Of a DNA stretch of 64,000 bases, positions 43,962 to 52,947 are shown piece by piece (the first letter of the stretch is position 1; the number at the start of each line of letters is the position of its first letter). A model generated the notes under the pieces. That model ran no database searches. It was not told where the DNA came from and worked only from the letters and a program-made list of their open reading frames with translations. Source of the DNA: Arthrobacter sp. Y-9 (GTDB lineage Bacteria > Actinomycetota > Actinomycetes > Actinomycetales > Micrococcaceae); contig NZ_CP121463.1 of NCBI RefSeq assembly GCF_029690065.1, positions 1 through 64,000 on the forward strand. Direction: 5' to 3'. The translations under genes and the position numbers were made by a program.

Positions 43962-44752
43962 CCACCAAGGAATACTTCGCGAATCCTCGCGGGGCGGGCA
44001 AACCCCTGGTCCTCGCGCACCGGGGCTACTGCCGTGGCGCGCTGGACGGGGTCCGGCTCGAGGGGCTGGAGAACACCCTCGAGTCCTTCCGCGCCGCCCA
44101 GGAGCTCGGCGTCGCGCATCTTGAGACGGACGTCCGCCTGACCGCCGACGGCGAGATCATCTGCTTCCACGACCCCATCCTGGACCGCATCACGGACCGG
44201 ACCGGCGCCGTCGAACGTCTGAGCTGGGAGGAGATCCGCCAGGCCAAGGTCCGCGGCAGGGTGCCCGTGGCACGGCTGGCCGATGTGGTGGATCTCCTGC
44301 CCCAGGCGCGGTTCAACATCGACGTGAAGGACGCCGCCGCGGCCCAGCCGCTCGCCGCGCTCATCGAGGAGAAGAACCTGCAGGACCGCGTCCTGGTGGC
44401 CTCGTTCTCCGATGGCAGCCGCAAGGCCGTCACGAGCCGTGTGGCGTGGCCGGTCGCCGGCTCGGCGGGGCAGGCGACGACGGCCGCGTTCCTGCTGGGC
44501 CGCTTCCTGCCGGAGAAGATCGCCGCGTCCCTGGTGTCCGATGTGGACGCCTTCCAGGTGCCCGAGAACTTCGGCAAGGTCCCCGTGGTCACTCAGGACT
44601 TCGTGGAACGTGCTCACGCGCTGGGCAAGCAGGTGCACGTCTGGACCGTGAACGACGAGGCGGACATGCGCCGCCTGCTGGATCTCGGCGTCGACGGTCT
44701 CGTGACCGACCGCCCGGACCTCGCGCTGCGCGTGGTGGACGAACGCTTCTGA
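43958..44752 (+). CDS. Glycerophosphodiester phosphodiesterase
   Basis: 264 aa, no signal peptide, so cytoplasmic. VLAHRGY, EGLENTLESFRAAQELGVAHLETDVRLTADG and CFHDPILDRITD are the GDPD catalytic and metal motifs. It yields glycerol 3-phosphate and an alcohol from glycerophosphodiesters. Third gene of the PEBP-HAD-GDPD unit (ATGA overlap), which ends at a long hairpin. Confidence 0.95.
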   Translation: MTTKEYFANPRGAGKPLVLAHRGYCRGALDGVRLEGLENTLESFRAAQELGVAHLETDVRLTADGEIICFHDPILDRITDRTGAVERLSWEEIRQAKVRGRVPVARLADVVDLLPQARFNIDVKDAAAAQPLAALIEEKNLQDRVLVASFSDGSRKAVTSRVAWPVAGSAGQATTAAFLLGRFLPEKIAASLVSDVDAFQVPENFGKVPVVTQDFVERAHALGKQVHVWTVNDEADMRRLLDLGVDGLVTDRPDLALRVVDERF

Positions 44753-44760
44753 CGCCCCAG

Positions 44761-44833
44761 CATCGACTGCTCCGCAGATGTCGTGTTTGAGCCCTTTAGG
44801 GGCCTCGAATGACATCCTGTGGAGCAGTCGATG
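44761..44833. repeat. Long intergenic hairpin, unassigned family
   Basis: Outer stem CATCGACTGCTCC/GGAGCAGTCGATG (44761-44773 with 44821-44833) is perfect over 13 bp. ATGTC/GACAT and TTTGAG-CC/GG-CTCGAA pairs extend it inward. It lies between the convergent GDPD and Endo H-like genes and may stop both transcripts. Its size and layout resemble the other hairpins of the window but the sequence is not shared. Confidence 0.75.
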
Positions 44834-44866
44834 AGGAGGCGGGTCACTCTCCTGATGGGGGGTGGA

Positions 44867-45802
44867 TCAGGAGTAGACCGCGGCGCTGCCGTACAGCTCC
44901 CGGGTGAACGATGAGATCACCGAGGAGTAGTTCCCGGCCCGCAGGTCGTAGGTGACGTACACCCCGTACCCGTCGGTCTTGGTTCGCTGGGCGAAGGATT
45001 TCATGGTGCTTGTGGACGTGTTGTTGAGATCCACCGCCGCGGCGCCGAGCTTCGACGGGCCCATGCCGTCGATGACGGGAGCGTCGTAGCTGCCGTAGTA
45101 CGGGTTCCAGGCGTAGTCCACCATGTCGCCCACGCGGAGGCCGCCGTAGGACAGGTGATCCGCGGCCGGGCCGATGTTGTAGAAGGTGATGAGCTTGTCC
45201 GGCAGGCGCTTCCGGAGGGACTTCACCAGGTACACGAAGGACCAGTCGTTCGGCTGGGACGTGCCGTTCTTGCCGTACTCGGCCCACTCGTCGTCGAAGT
45301 CGATGCCGTCCAGGCCGTAGCGCGTCACGGTGTCGGCGAGGCTCGCCGCGAACCGGTCCGCGGCCGCTTCGTCCGGGAAGTTGGCGAAGCCGGCGCCCTG
45401 GTGGTTGCCGAGCACGGACAGGATGACCTTGATGCCCTTCTGCTGGAGCGGCCGGATGGTGGTGGCCGCGTTGTCCAGCACCGCCTGGACCTGCGGGTTG
45501 CAGTAGAAGACGGCGTTGGTTCCGTCGTAGTTGATGTTGGCGGCGAAGATCACGGCCAGGTCGAAGGCGTTGGCTCCGGAGCCGGCCAGGGTGTAGCGGC
45601 CGACGTTGCTGATGCTGTTGCTGTTGACCTCGATGTAGGCCACGCTCTTGATCCGTCCGGCGGTGGTGGCTCCGGTGGCCGCGCCGGCCGCCGTCGCGCC
45701 GCCGAGCCCGGCGGCTCCGAGGAGTGCGGCCCCGCCCAGGCCGCGCAGCAGTGCGCGGCGGGGGAAGGGGGAGTGCTGGGGGGTGTTGCTGGGTGTCGTC
45801 AT
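44867..45802 (-). CDS. Secreted endo-beta-N-acetylglucosaminidase, GH18 Endo H type
   Basis: 311 aa from ATG 45802, six nt behind AAGGAC. A twin-arginine signal (PRRALLRGLGGAALLG, cleavage near an Ala-rich stretch at 35-45) directs export by Tat. The mature part is strikingly close to Streptomyces Endo H as recalled: SVAYIEVNSNSISNVGRYTL, FAANINYD, SVLGNHQGAGFANFP and the catalytic LDGIDFDDEW (Asp170, Glu172). It cuts the GlcNAc-GlcNAc core of high-mannose N-glycans. Divergent from the GH92 gene with operator candidates between them. Confidence 0.93.
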   Translation of the reverse strand: MTTPSNTPQHSPFPRRALLRGLGGAALLGAAGLGGATAAGAATGATTAGRIKSVAYIEVNSNSISNVGRYTLAGSGANAFDLAVIFAANINYDGTNAVFYCNPQVQAVLDNAATTIRPLQQKGIKVILSVLGNHQGAGFANFPDEAAADRFAASLADTVTRYGLDGIDFDDEWAEYGKNGTSQPNDWSFVYLVKSLRKRLPDKLITFYNIGPAADHLSYGGLRVGDMVDYAWNPYYGSYDAPVIDGMGPSKLGAAAVDLNNTSTSTMKSFAQRTKTDGYGVYVTYDLRAGNYSSVISSFTRELYGSAAVYS

Positions 45803-45916
45803 GGACAAGTCCTTAGGTCGATCCGGTAGGAAGGGTGATCCGTGAGGGATGAAGGGTCTTGCATCACTGGTCCCGGTCGACGTCGGCCGGGAACCCCAGT
45901 GGGAGAAACTCTTGAT

Positions 45917-45934
45917 GACTAAACCGTTATAGTC
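45917..45934 (-). promoter_or_regulatory. LacI-type operator candidate 1
   Basis: Read on the minus strand this is GACTATAACGGTTTAGTC, preceded by TT. It overlaps a possible -10 (TATAAC) of the Endo H-like gene. TTGACTATA-N-CGGTTTAGT recurs at 55472-55490 in front of the lacI/ABC genes, and GATATAGCGGTTTAGTC occurs 43 bp away. Confidence 0.7.
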
Positions 45935-45960
45935 AAGAGGTTGACCCCGCTAAACTCCGC

Positions 45961-45977
45961 GATATAGCGGTTTAGTC
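45961..45977 (+). promoter_or_regulatory. LacI-type operator candidate 2 in the GH92 promoter
   Basis: GATATAGCGGTTTAGTC overlaps the -10 of a candidate GH92 promoter (TTGACC at 45941-45946, TATAGC at 45963-45968, 16 bp apart). It starts 39 bp before the GH92 start codon. Centre-to-centre distance to candidate 1 is 43 bp, about four helical turns. Confidence 0.65.
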
Positions 45978-45999
45978 GTGGCCTCGATAGCATCTGGGC

Positions 46000-48900
46000 A
46001 TGGTCTCTCCCTCGGCACCCTCGGGCCCGGAACGCACATACAACTCCCTCCCCGGCGTCGGGCTCGAGTCGCCGGCTGCGCGCGCGCTCCACGGTCAGGA
46101 GCTGCCCGGATCAGGTCAGCCTCGCCGCAACCGGGAGGCTCCGGAGCAGGCGGGGTCCGAATCGGTCCCGCCCCGCGAGATCGACGCCGGACCGCTGGCC
46201 GGTCACGTCGTCCGGGCGGGCGAGGAGCTCGTCTACGACTGGTTCCCGGAGGCCGGGCCGACCTTCGCCACGCGCTGGACCGCCACGGCCTTCGCTCTCG
46301 ATCTGGAGTTCGACGACGGCGGCACCCTCTCCGCGGTTCTGGCCCCGGACAGCGCGGGAACCCCGATGCTGCCGTGCGCGCAGGGGGCGTCCCTGCGCCA
46401 CGCGGTGGACCAGTGGAATCGCCAGGTGGTGCCCCTCGACGCGTTCGCCGGCCGCCGCATCCGACGGGTCCTGTTCCGGCTCCTCGCGCCCGAGACCAGC
46501 ACGGTCTGGCTGGACGGCCTGCACCTCCGGACCCGTGACGAGCCGGGCGGTGAGATCCTGGACCGCGTCCTCACCACGCGCGGCAGCCATTCGAGCGATC
46601 GCTTCTCCCGCGGCAACACCGCGCCGCTGGTGGGCCTCCCGCACGGCGGCGTCTTCGGCCTGCCCATGACGGACGCCTCGGCCGGGAACTGGCCCTACGC
46701 CTACCATGCCCACAACGTGCCCCCGGAGAACCGCCCGGCGCTCCAGGCGTTCGCCACGTCCCATCTGCCGAGTCCGTGGATCGGCGACCGCGGCGTCTTC
46801 GAGCTCATGCCGAGCCTCGACGCGGATCCGGATCCGGACCGCCGGGCCCGTGCCATGACCTTCAGCCACGCCGCTGAAGAGCCCCGCGCCCACGAATACC
46901 GGGTCACCTTCGACAACGGCCTGCGCGCCGCCATGACCGCGGGCGAGTTCGCGCTGGGCCTCCGCTTCGCCGCGGACACCCCCGTCCGCTCCCTGATCGT
47001 GGACCACCTCGGCGGCGCGCAGGACGTCGTGTTCCGCCAGGAGGAGGGCGCCTCCGTGCTGGAGCTGACCCTCGACGACGGCCCCGGCCGCCTCCCGCAC
47101 CACGTCCACGTCCGCTTCCCGGCCGGTTCCTCGGCGTTCCTCACGGGGGACGCGGCGGCGGGTGCCGACACCGTGGTGGACGCCCACGGCGCCGGAGGCC
47201 GGCTGGGTGGGCACGTGCGGCTCGCGGGGGACGGCGCCGTCGTCGTCGAGGTGCTGGTGGGCATCTCAACTGTCAGCGCCGAGCAGGCGGCGGAGAATCT
47301 GCGCACCGCCGGCGATTACGACGCGATGCTCGCCGCGGCGGAGGCCGCCTGGCGGGAGTCCCTGGGCGTCCTCGCGGTGGAGGGCGTCTCGGCGGAGCAG
47401 GAACGCGCGCTGTTCTCGGACCTGTACCGCCTGTTCCTGTACCCGAACCGGCATGACGAGCAGACCGCGGACGGGCGCCGGGTCTACCGCAGTCCCGTGG
47501 ATGGCCAGGTGCGTCCCGGCGTCTTCGGCGCGAACAACGGCTTCTGGGATACCTATCGGACGTGCTGGCCTCTGCTCGGGCTGCTCTCGCCGGACCGGGC
47601 CGCGCTCTTGGCGGACAGCTTCGTGCAGCACTTCCGGGACTCCGGGTGGACGAGCCGGTGGAGTGCGCCGGGCCCCGTGGACTCGATGACCGGGACCACG
47701 ACCGACACCGTCTTCGCGGACCTCGTGACCTCCGGCGTTACTGACTGGGACGTGGCGGCCGCCTATGAATCAGCCCTGGTCAACGCCACGGTGCCCGCGC
47801 CACGGCCGGAGGTCGGGCGCAAGGGCCTGAGCGACGGCCGGTTCCGCGGGTTCATCTCCACGGACGTCCACGAGGGCCTCTCCTGGACGCTCGACAACGC
47901 CATCAACGACTGGGGCGCCGCCGTCCTGGCGGGTTGGCTCGCGGAGCAGGAGGACGACGGCCCGCGTCGCGACCGCCTGGTGACGGAGGCCGAGTACTTC
48001 GCGCGTCGCGCGCTGGGATACCGGAACGTGTTCCACCGCGAGCTCGGATTCTTCCTCGGCAGGACGCCCGACGGCGCGTGGCGCGTCACCGAGGCCGCCT
48101 ACGACCCCGATGTGTGGGGTTTCGACTACACCGAGACGAACGGCTGGGGCACGGCATTCAACGCACCGCACGACGGGGCCGGTCTCGCGGCACTGCACGG
48201 CGGCGAGGACGGTCTGAGCGTCGCGCTGGACGCCTTCTTCGCCCGCCCGGAGACCGCGGCGGAGGAGTTGTGCGGCTCCTACGGCTTCGTGATCCACGAA
48301 CAGACCGAGGCCCGCGACGTCCGGATGGGCATGCTGGGGCTGTCCAATCAGCCGGCGCATCACATCCCGTACATGTACTGCTTCGCCGGCCGGCACGACG
48401 CCGCGCACCGCATCGTCACCGCCGCGCGGGACCGGCTCTTCAGCGGTTCCGAGATCGGCCAGGGCTTCCCGGGGGACGAGGACAACGGCGAGATGTCCGG
48501 CTGGCACCTGCTCGCCAGCCTGGGGCTGTACCCGCTCGTGCCAGGATCCGGACGGCTGATCCTGACGCCGCCGCTCGCGCCGAGGGCGGTGCTGCGGCCG
48601 CTCGGCGGGGCGGAGCTCGTCATCACGGCGGAGGGCGCCGGGAAGCCGTACATCGAATCGGTCGGCTTCAACGGGCAGCCCTGGCAGCGGATCGACATCC
48701 CGCGGAGCCTGCTGGCGGGTGGCGGCCATCTCGAGTTCGTGCTCTCCGACGTGCCGCGCGGCTGGGCGGCGGACTCCCGGCCGTGGTCCCTGAGCGGCGA
48801 GACGCCCCACGAGATCCTCGGCGCCGCGGTGCCCGGTCTGGTGCTGCCGGACCAGCCGTGGCGCGACCTCCTGGCCGTTGCCGAGGGAACCGTCACGGAC

Positions 48901-49218
48901 GACCGGGGCGCCCGGCCGGTGGACCTTGCCGCCGGGGAGACGGTGTTCGCCCCGCTCACGGCCGCATCCGGGCTGCCCGGGCTCTACACGGTGACCCTCG
49001 ACCAGCCGCAGGAGGCCTCCTGGCGGTTGGAGGCCCTCGACGTCGCGGGCGAATGGCACCTCCTGGACCACCGCGAGGAGGAGTTCTTCCAGCGGGCCGG
49101 GCAGCTCCGCCCCTTCCGCCCGCACGACGACGGCGCCGGCCGGGCCGCGCTCTTCAACGCCGTGCGCTTCACGGCGCTGAGTCCGCTGCGGCTCGTGCAG
49201 CTGGAGGTGCTGGCGTAG
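46000..49218 (+). CDS. GH92 alpha-mannosidase
   Basis: 1072 aa, no signal peptide seen, so probably cytoplasmic. The N-terminal ~170 residues include a beta-sandwich-like region. The GH92 part starts near 190 with RFSRGNTAPLVGLPHGGVF and ATSHLPSPWIGDRG, and continues with FWDTYRTCWPLLGLLSP, ETNGWGTAFNAPHDG, NQPAHHIPYMYCFAG and the catalytic GDEDNGEMSGWHLL (Asp826-Glu831 region). A C-terminal extension of ~200 residues follows. GH92 enzymes are calcium-dependent exo-mannosidases on alpha-1,2/1,3/1,6 links of N-glycans or mannan. Divergent from the Endo H-like gene. Confidence 0.93.
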   Translation: MVSPSAPSGPERTYNSLPGVGLESPAARALHGQELPGSGQPRRNREAPEQAGSESVPPREIDAGPLAGHVVRAGEELVYDWFPEAGPTFATRWTATAFALDLEFDDGGTLSAVLAPDSAGTPMLPCAQGASLRHAVDQWNRQVVPLDAFAGRRIRRVLFRLLAPETSTVWLDGLHLRTRDEPGGEILDRVLTTRGSHSSDRFSRGNTAPLVGLPHGGVFGLPMTDASAGNWPYAYHAHNVPPENRPALQAFATSHLPSPWIGDRGVFELMPSLDADPDPDRRARAMTFSHAAEEPRAHEYRVTFDNGLRAAMTAGEFALGLRFAADTPVRSLIVDHLGGAQDVVFRQEEGASVLELTLDDGPGRLPHHVHVRFPAGSSAFLTGDAAAGADTVVDAHGAGGRLGGHVRLAGDGAVVVEVLVGISTVSAEQAAENLRTAGDYDAMLAAAEAAWRESLGVLAVEGVSAEQERALFSDLYRLFLYPNRHDEQTADGRRVYRSPVDGQVRPGVFGANNGFWDTYRTCWPLLGLLSPDRAALLADSFVQHFRDSGWTSRWSAPGPVDSMTGTTTDTVFADLVTSGVTDWDVAAAYESALVNATVPAPRPEVGRKGLSDGRFRGFISTDVHEGLSWTLDNAINDWGAAVLAGWLAEQEDDGPRRDRLVTEAEYFARRALGYRNVFHRELGFFLGRTPDGAWRVTEAAYDPDVWGFDYTETNGWGTAFNAPHDGAGLAALHGGEDGLSVALDAFFARPETAAEELCGSYGFVIHEQTEARDVRMGMLGLSNQPAHHIPYMYCFAGRHDAAHRIVTAARDRLFSGSEIGQGFPGDEDNGEMSGWHLLASLGLYPLVPGSGRLILTPPLAPRAVLRPLGGAELVITAEGAGKPYIESVGFNGQPWQRIDIPRSLLAGGGHLEFVLSDVPRGWAADSRPWSLSGETPHEILGAAVPGLVLPDQPWRDLLAVAEGTVTDDRGARPVDLAAGETVFAPLTAASGLPGLYTVTLDQPQEASWRLEALDVAGEWHLLDHREEEFFQRAGQLRPFRPHDDGAGRAALFNAVRFTALSPLRLVQLEVLA

Positions 49219-49245
49219 GGGGTCGGGAGTCGGGGACCCGACGAA

Positions 49246-49308
49246 TCCGCCGTCCAGGGCGTGACTCCGCTGCACGATGTAGCGGACTCACGCCTCCGAC
49301 AGCGGACT
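49246..49308. repeat. Long intergenic hairpin, family 4 copy b
   Basis: The 37-nt core 49258-49294 aligns without gaps to 52684-52720. TCCGC-CGT/ACA-GCGGA pairs extend it outward. The loop sequence CACGATG is identical in both copies. It lies between the convergent GH92 and Lrp genes. Confidence 0.7.
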
Positions 49309-49355
49309 CAGGGAGGGCCGTTCCCGCGAGGGGTCGTCAGGACCAGGAGCCCCCG

Positions 49356-49847
49356 TCAGCCCGCGAGCCCCGGAACCGTGGAAGTCCCCGGATGCTGCTC
49401 GAAGATGATCTGGGTCTCCGTCCGGCCGAGGTCCGGGTCGGAGCCGAGGTGGAACTTGATGAAGTCGCGGAGGGCTGGCACGCTCTCGCAGGCGATGTGG
49501 AGCACGAAATCGTGGTCTCCACCGATCAGATAGATGCGCTGAACGCCCGGAATCGAACGGAGGCGGTTTGCGACGACCGGCAGGCGGTTGCGGACCGTGC
49601 TGTGCACACTGACGAAGATCATGGCCTCGACACTGGTCCCGACCGCCTCCGGGTCGATGTCCGCGTGGTAGCCGCGGATGACGCCCGCCTCTTCGAGAGC
49701 CCGCACGCGGCCGTGGCACGTCGACCGTGGAAGTCCTACCCGGGCGGCGAGCTCCTTATTGGACAGTCGCCCGTCACGGCTGAGTTCGGCGAGAATCCTG
49801 CGGTCCGCCGAGGAGAGCTGAATTCGGTTCACGGAACCGCCTTTCAT
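49356..49847 (-). CDS. Lrp/AsnC-family regulator
   Basis: 163 aa. N-terminal HTH (about 10-55: LSSADRRILAELSRDGRLSNKELAARVGLPRSTCHGRVR) and C-terminal RAM/AsnC ligand domain (GVQRIYLIGGDHDFVLHIA). A start at GTG 49832 is a possible alternative. Divergent from kynU with a 101-bp gap, so it likely regulates kynureninase in response to tryptophan, kynurenine or another amino acid. Confidence 0.92.
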   Translation of the reverse strand: MKGGSVNRIQLSSADRRILAELSRDGRLSNKELAARVGLPRSTCHGRVRALEEAGVIRGYHADIDPEAVGTSVEAMIFVSVHSTVRNRLPVVANRLRSIPGVQRIYLIGGDHDFVLHIACESVPALRDFIKFHLGSDPDLGRTETQIIFEQHPGTSTVPGLAG

Positions 49848-49948
49848 CAGAGCAGGGATTCGACAGTGAAACGCCCTTGGGAACGAGTTCTGAATTCTGT
49901 CCGAAATTCTAGAAGTGATCCCGGAAGATCGCGAGAATTGGTGCGTAC

Positions 49949-51286
49949 ATGATGAATCCGAGATCCAGGGCGGACGTGGTTCGCGCCAGGATTCTCACCA
50001 GGAATGGAGTGGCTGTGGGGCGTGCAGGGACCGGCGAGATCACCCGGGCGGACTGTGAGCAGGCGGATCGCGCGGACCCTCTGGCGTCCTTCCGCGACGA
50101 GTTCGACCTGCCGCAAGAGCTGATCTATCTCGACGGCAACTCGCTGGGTGTCCTGCCCCGGGGCGCCGCCGAACGCTGTTCCGCCGTGCTGAAGGACGAA
50201 TGGGGCACCGATCTGATCGGCAGCTGGAACAAGAACCACTGGTTCGGGCTTCCCTCCCGGATCGGGGAGAAGATCGGCCGTCTGATCGGCGGCGGGGACG
50301 GCGGCTGCGTCGCCACCGACACCACCTCGGTGAACCTCTACAAGGTGCTCGGCGCGGCGCTCAGGCTGCAAGCGGTGGATGCACCCGAGCGTCGCGTGAT
50401 CGTGTCCGAGCGGGAGAACTTCCCCACGGACCTGTACATCGTCTCGGGCCTCATCGACGTCCTGGACAAGGGCTACGAGCTGCGGCTGATCGACGGGCCG
50501 GACGACCTGGACGGTGCGCTGGGACCCGACGTCGCCGTCGTGCTCCTCACGCAGGTCAACTACCGGAGCGGCGCGCTCTGGGACATGCGGGCGACGACGG
50601 CGCGCATCCACGAGGCGGGCGCGCTCGCGGTGTGGGATCTGTGCCATTCCGTGGGCGCCGTCCCGCTCTCCGTGGCGGACTCCGGCGCCGACTTCGCCGT
50701 CGGGTGCACCTACAAGTACCTCAACGGAGGGCCCGGTTCGCCCGCGTTCCTGTGGGTCGCCGCGCGGCATCTGACCCGGGCGGAATCGCCGTTGACGGGC
50801 TGGTGGGGTCATGCGGAGCCGTTCAGGATGGCTCCGGAGTATGCGCCGGCCGTCGGCATTAGCCGATTCCTGGTGGGCACCCAGCCGATTCCGTCCCTGG
50901 CGACCATGGAGGTGGGCGTGGACCTGGCGCTCCGTGTCGACCAGGAGGAACTACGCCGGAAGTCGCTGGCGCTCACGTCGCTCTTCATCGATCTGGTGGA
51001 ACAGCGGCTTTCTGGGCATCCGCTGACCCTGATCACCCCGCGGGTGGAGCAACGGCGCGGAAGCCACGTCTCGTTCCGGCACCCCGAAGGCTACGCCGTC
51101 ATGAAGGCGCTGATCGCCCAGAGGGTGGTGGGGGACTACCGCGAACCCGAGGTGCTGCGCTTCGGGATCACCCCGTTGTACCTGCGCCACGTGGACATCT
51201 GGGATGCGGTGGAGGTCCTGCGCCGGGTGCTGGACGAGGAACTGTGGAGGTCTCCGGAGTTCCAGCTGAGGGATGCGGTGACCTGA
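49949..51286 (+). CDS. kynU: Kynureninase
   Basis: Up to 445 aa. The family homology begins near DPLASFRDEFDLPQELIYLDGNSLG, so GTG 50009 behind AGGA is a likely start as well as ATG 49949. The PLP Lys is in CTYKYLNGGPGSPAFLWV, with WDLCHSVGAVPLSV as cofactor-binding Asp segment and GWWGHAEPF after it. It converts kynurenine to anthranilate plus alanine (or 3-hydroxykynurenine to 3-hydroxyanthranilate). Other kyn genes are not in the window. Divergent Lrp regulator. Confidence 0.93.
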   Translation: MMNPRSRADVVRARILTRNGVAVGRAGTGEITRADCEQADRADPLASFRDEFDLPQELIYLDGNSLGVLPRGAAERCSAVLKDEWGTDLIGSWNKNHWFGLPSRIGEKIGRLIGGGDGGCVATDTTSVNLYKVLGAALRLQAVDAPERRVIVSERENFPTDLYIVSGLIDVLDKGYELRLIDGPDDLDGALGPDVAVVLLTQVNYRSGALWDMRATTARIHEAGALAVWDLCHSVGAVPLSVADSGADFAVGCTYKYLNGGPGSPAFLWVAARHLTRAESPLTGWWGHAEPFRMAPEYAPAVGISRFLVGTQPIPSLATMEVGVDLALRVDQEELRRKSLALTSLFIDLVEQRLSGHPLTLITPRVEQRRGSHVSFRHPEGYAVMKALIAQRVVGDYREPEVLRFGITPLYLRHVDIWDAVEVLRRVLDEELWRSPEFQLRDAVT

Positions 51287-51311
51287 GGGCCTGGAACCCA
51301 GCGCAGGCCCT
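51286..51311. terminator. Small convergent hairpin after kynU
   Basis: AGGGCCTG (51286-51293) pairs with CAGGCCCT (51304-51311), overlapping the ends of both convergent genes. Only 8 bp and no T-run. Confidence 0.35.
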
Positions 51312-52533
51312 AGCCGTACACCGTGAGGTTCGGATATTCGCTGTCGTCCGGTTCGGAGGGGAGCTGATAGCCGAGGCGATTGCGCAGCCACGGCGCCTTG
51401 GCCTCGAGGACCACCCGCATCCACACCAGCGCGACGCCGAGGGCAGCCCACAGGACGGCCAGGACCGCCGCCCCGCTCAGCTCGCCGCCTCCCAGCACCC
51501 AGCCTCCGGCCAGCACCGCCCCGACGGTCCAGAGACGCAGCGCGGCGTCGCCGGCGTCGAGCACGTGGGCGGTGGCCGTGCGGGCGATCCGCCGCTGCCG
51601 CGGACTCGCGCTCTCCGGTGCCGCGGTGCGGATCGCCCCGAACGCACGGGCCAGGTCGAGGCCGCCGGTGACGGCACCCAGCACCAGTCCCACGGCGACG
51701 ATCAGACCGCCGGCCAGGGCGATCCCGCCGATCACCTGCTCGACGGGCTCCTCGAAACTGATCTTGTCCGCGTACAGCCCGGGCTGGTGCAGGTACACGC
51801 CCGCGAACACGAGCACCGCCCCGATCATCGTCAGTGAGCCACCCGCCTGCTGGAACCAATCGTGCGCGGTCCAGGCCCGGCGTGCCCTCCGGCGCTGTTC
51901 TTTCGTGGTGATGCGGACCGCCGGTCCGCGATCACCCAGGGCACTCTTCGGCAGGGCCGGCGCCATCTCCTGAGCCCAGCGCCGGTTCCTCGCCGCGAGC
52001 ACGAAGCACGCCACCGTGCACAGCGCGACGACGGCGAGCAGCACCCCGGACGCGACGGCCCAGCCGGTGAAGGCGGCGCTGTGGTCCGGGTTGTCGAGGC
52101 GTCCGGCCTCGCCGGCCGCGAGGACGACGCAGGGAATCAAAGCCAGCACGGCCAAAGAGCCCAGCCCGACGGCGCTCCACACGGCGGGGAGGTACGGGTC
52201 CGAGACCTGTCCCCGGACCGCCACGGCACCCGGGAAGCCGGGGTCTCTCGGATTCAGCCCGGCATAGAAGCGGCCCTTGGCCAGGCGCTCAGGGACCAGC
52301 GCGACCCCGTACAGGAGGATGAGCGCCGCGATCCCGATCGAGCTCACCGCGACGATGCCCAGGGCGCGCGAATCCATTCCCGAACCCCGAACCGTCAGGC
52401 TCGCCACCAGCATCGTGAGAAGCAGAATGCCCAGCGCCACCGCGCACCCCGCGATGCCGGCGCGCAGCACGGCGAGCACGGCGTCCGCCGCGACGAGGGA
52501 GCGCGTCGGCAGGGCTTCCTGATGCCTGGACAT
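51310..52533 (-). CDS. Membrane protein of unknown function
   Basis: 407 aa from ATG 52533 behind GGGAGAC. About eight hydrophobic segments, spaced in two pairs at the N-terminus (about 15-45, 55-80, 105-140, 155-180), then a charged cytoplasmic-looking region with KEQRRRARRAWTAHDWFQQAG (about 210-235), and further helices at 235-260, 270-300 and 335-380. No family was recognised. It is divergent from the flippase-like gene across a 414-bp gap that contains a 34-bp hairpin and a 14-bp palindrome. Confidence 0.7.
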   Translation of the reverse strand: MSRHQEALPTRSLVAADAVLAVLRAGIAGCAVALGILLLTMLVASLTVRGSGMDSRALGIVAVSSIGIAALILLYGVALVPERLAKGRFYAGLNPRDPGFPGAVAVRGQVSDPYLPAVWSAVGLGSLAVLALIPCVVLAAGEAGRLDNPDHSAAFTGWAVASGVLLAVVALCTVACFVLAARNRRWAQEMAPALPKSALGDRGPAVRITTKEQRRRARRAWTAHDWFQQAGGSLTMIGAVLVFAGVYLHQPGLYADKISFEEPVEQVIGGIALAGGLIVAVGLVLGAVTGGLDLARAFGAIRTAAPESASPRQRRIARTATAHVLDAGDAALRLWTVGAVLAGGWVLGGGELSGAAVLAVLWAALGVALVWMRVVLEAKAPWLRNRLGYQLPSEPDDSEYPNLTVYG

Positions 52534-52665
52534 GATGTCTCCCGGTTCGTGAGCGAGGTGAGCAGTGCAGGCCCGCAGGCCGCGGCACACCCCCAAACTA
52601 CCGCGTGGTCTCTCCTGTCCGAACGCTTTCCGGACCTGCCGGGGCTCGTGGGGGTGGTCGGTCTC

Positions 52666-52738
52666 GCTGAGTCCGCTATGGATGGTGTGAGTCCGCTACA
52701 CGATGTAGCGGACTCACACCATCCATAGCGAACTCAGC
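52666..52738. repeat. Long intergenic hairpin, family 4 copy a (34-bp stem)
   Basis: Arms 52666-52699 and 52705-52738 pair in 33 of 34 positions, plus an A-T pair around a CGA loop. Its inner 37 nt align with 49258-49294. It lies between divergent genes, so it is not simply a terminator. Confidence 0.9.
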
Positions 52739-52831
52739 AGAGGGTGAGTGCGGCCCTGGTGCCACTTCGACCCCACCGGGGCGCCCGCCGCCGTCGTCGT
52801 CCAGGCCCTGGACAGCCCCACCGCACCATGC

Positions 52832-52845
52832 TTGACTGCAGTCAA
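52832..52845. promoter_or_regulatory. 14-bp palindrome, possible operator
   Basis: TTGACTGCAGTCAA is a perfect palindrome 102 bp before the flippase-like gene. The form is like MarR-family operators, but no MarR gene is nearby. The rest of 52534-52947 shows no further gene. Confidence 0.4.
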
Positions 52846-52947
52846 CCCCGGGGATGACCCGTCGCGGATGGCGAGGCACTCCGGGCCGGGGCGGGCCCTG
52901 CACGCGGCTCCGCTCGACGGCGATGATCGGAAAGGCGGCGGAACCGC

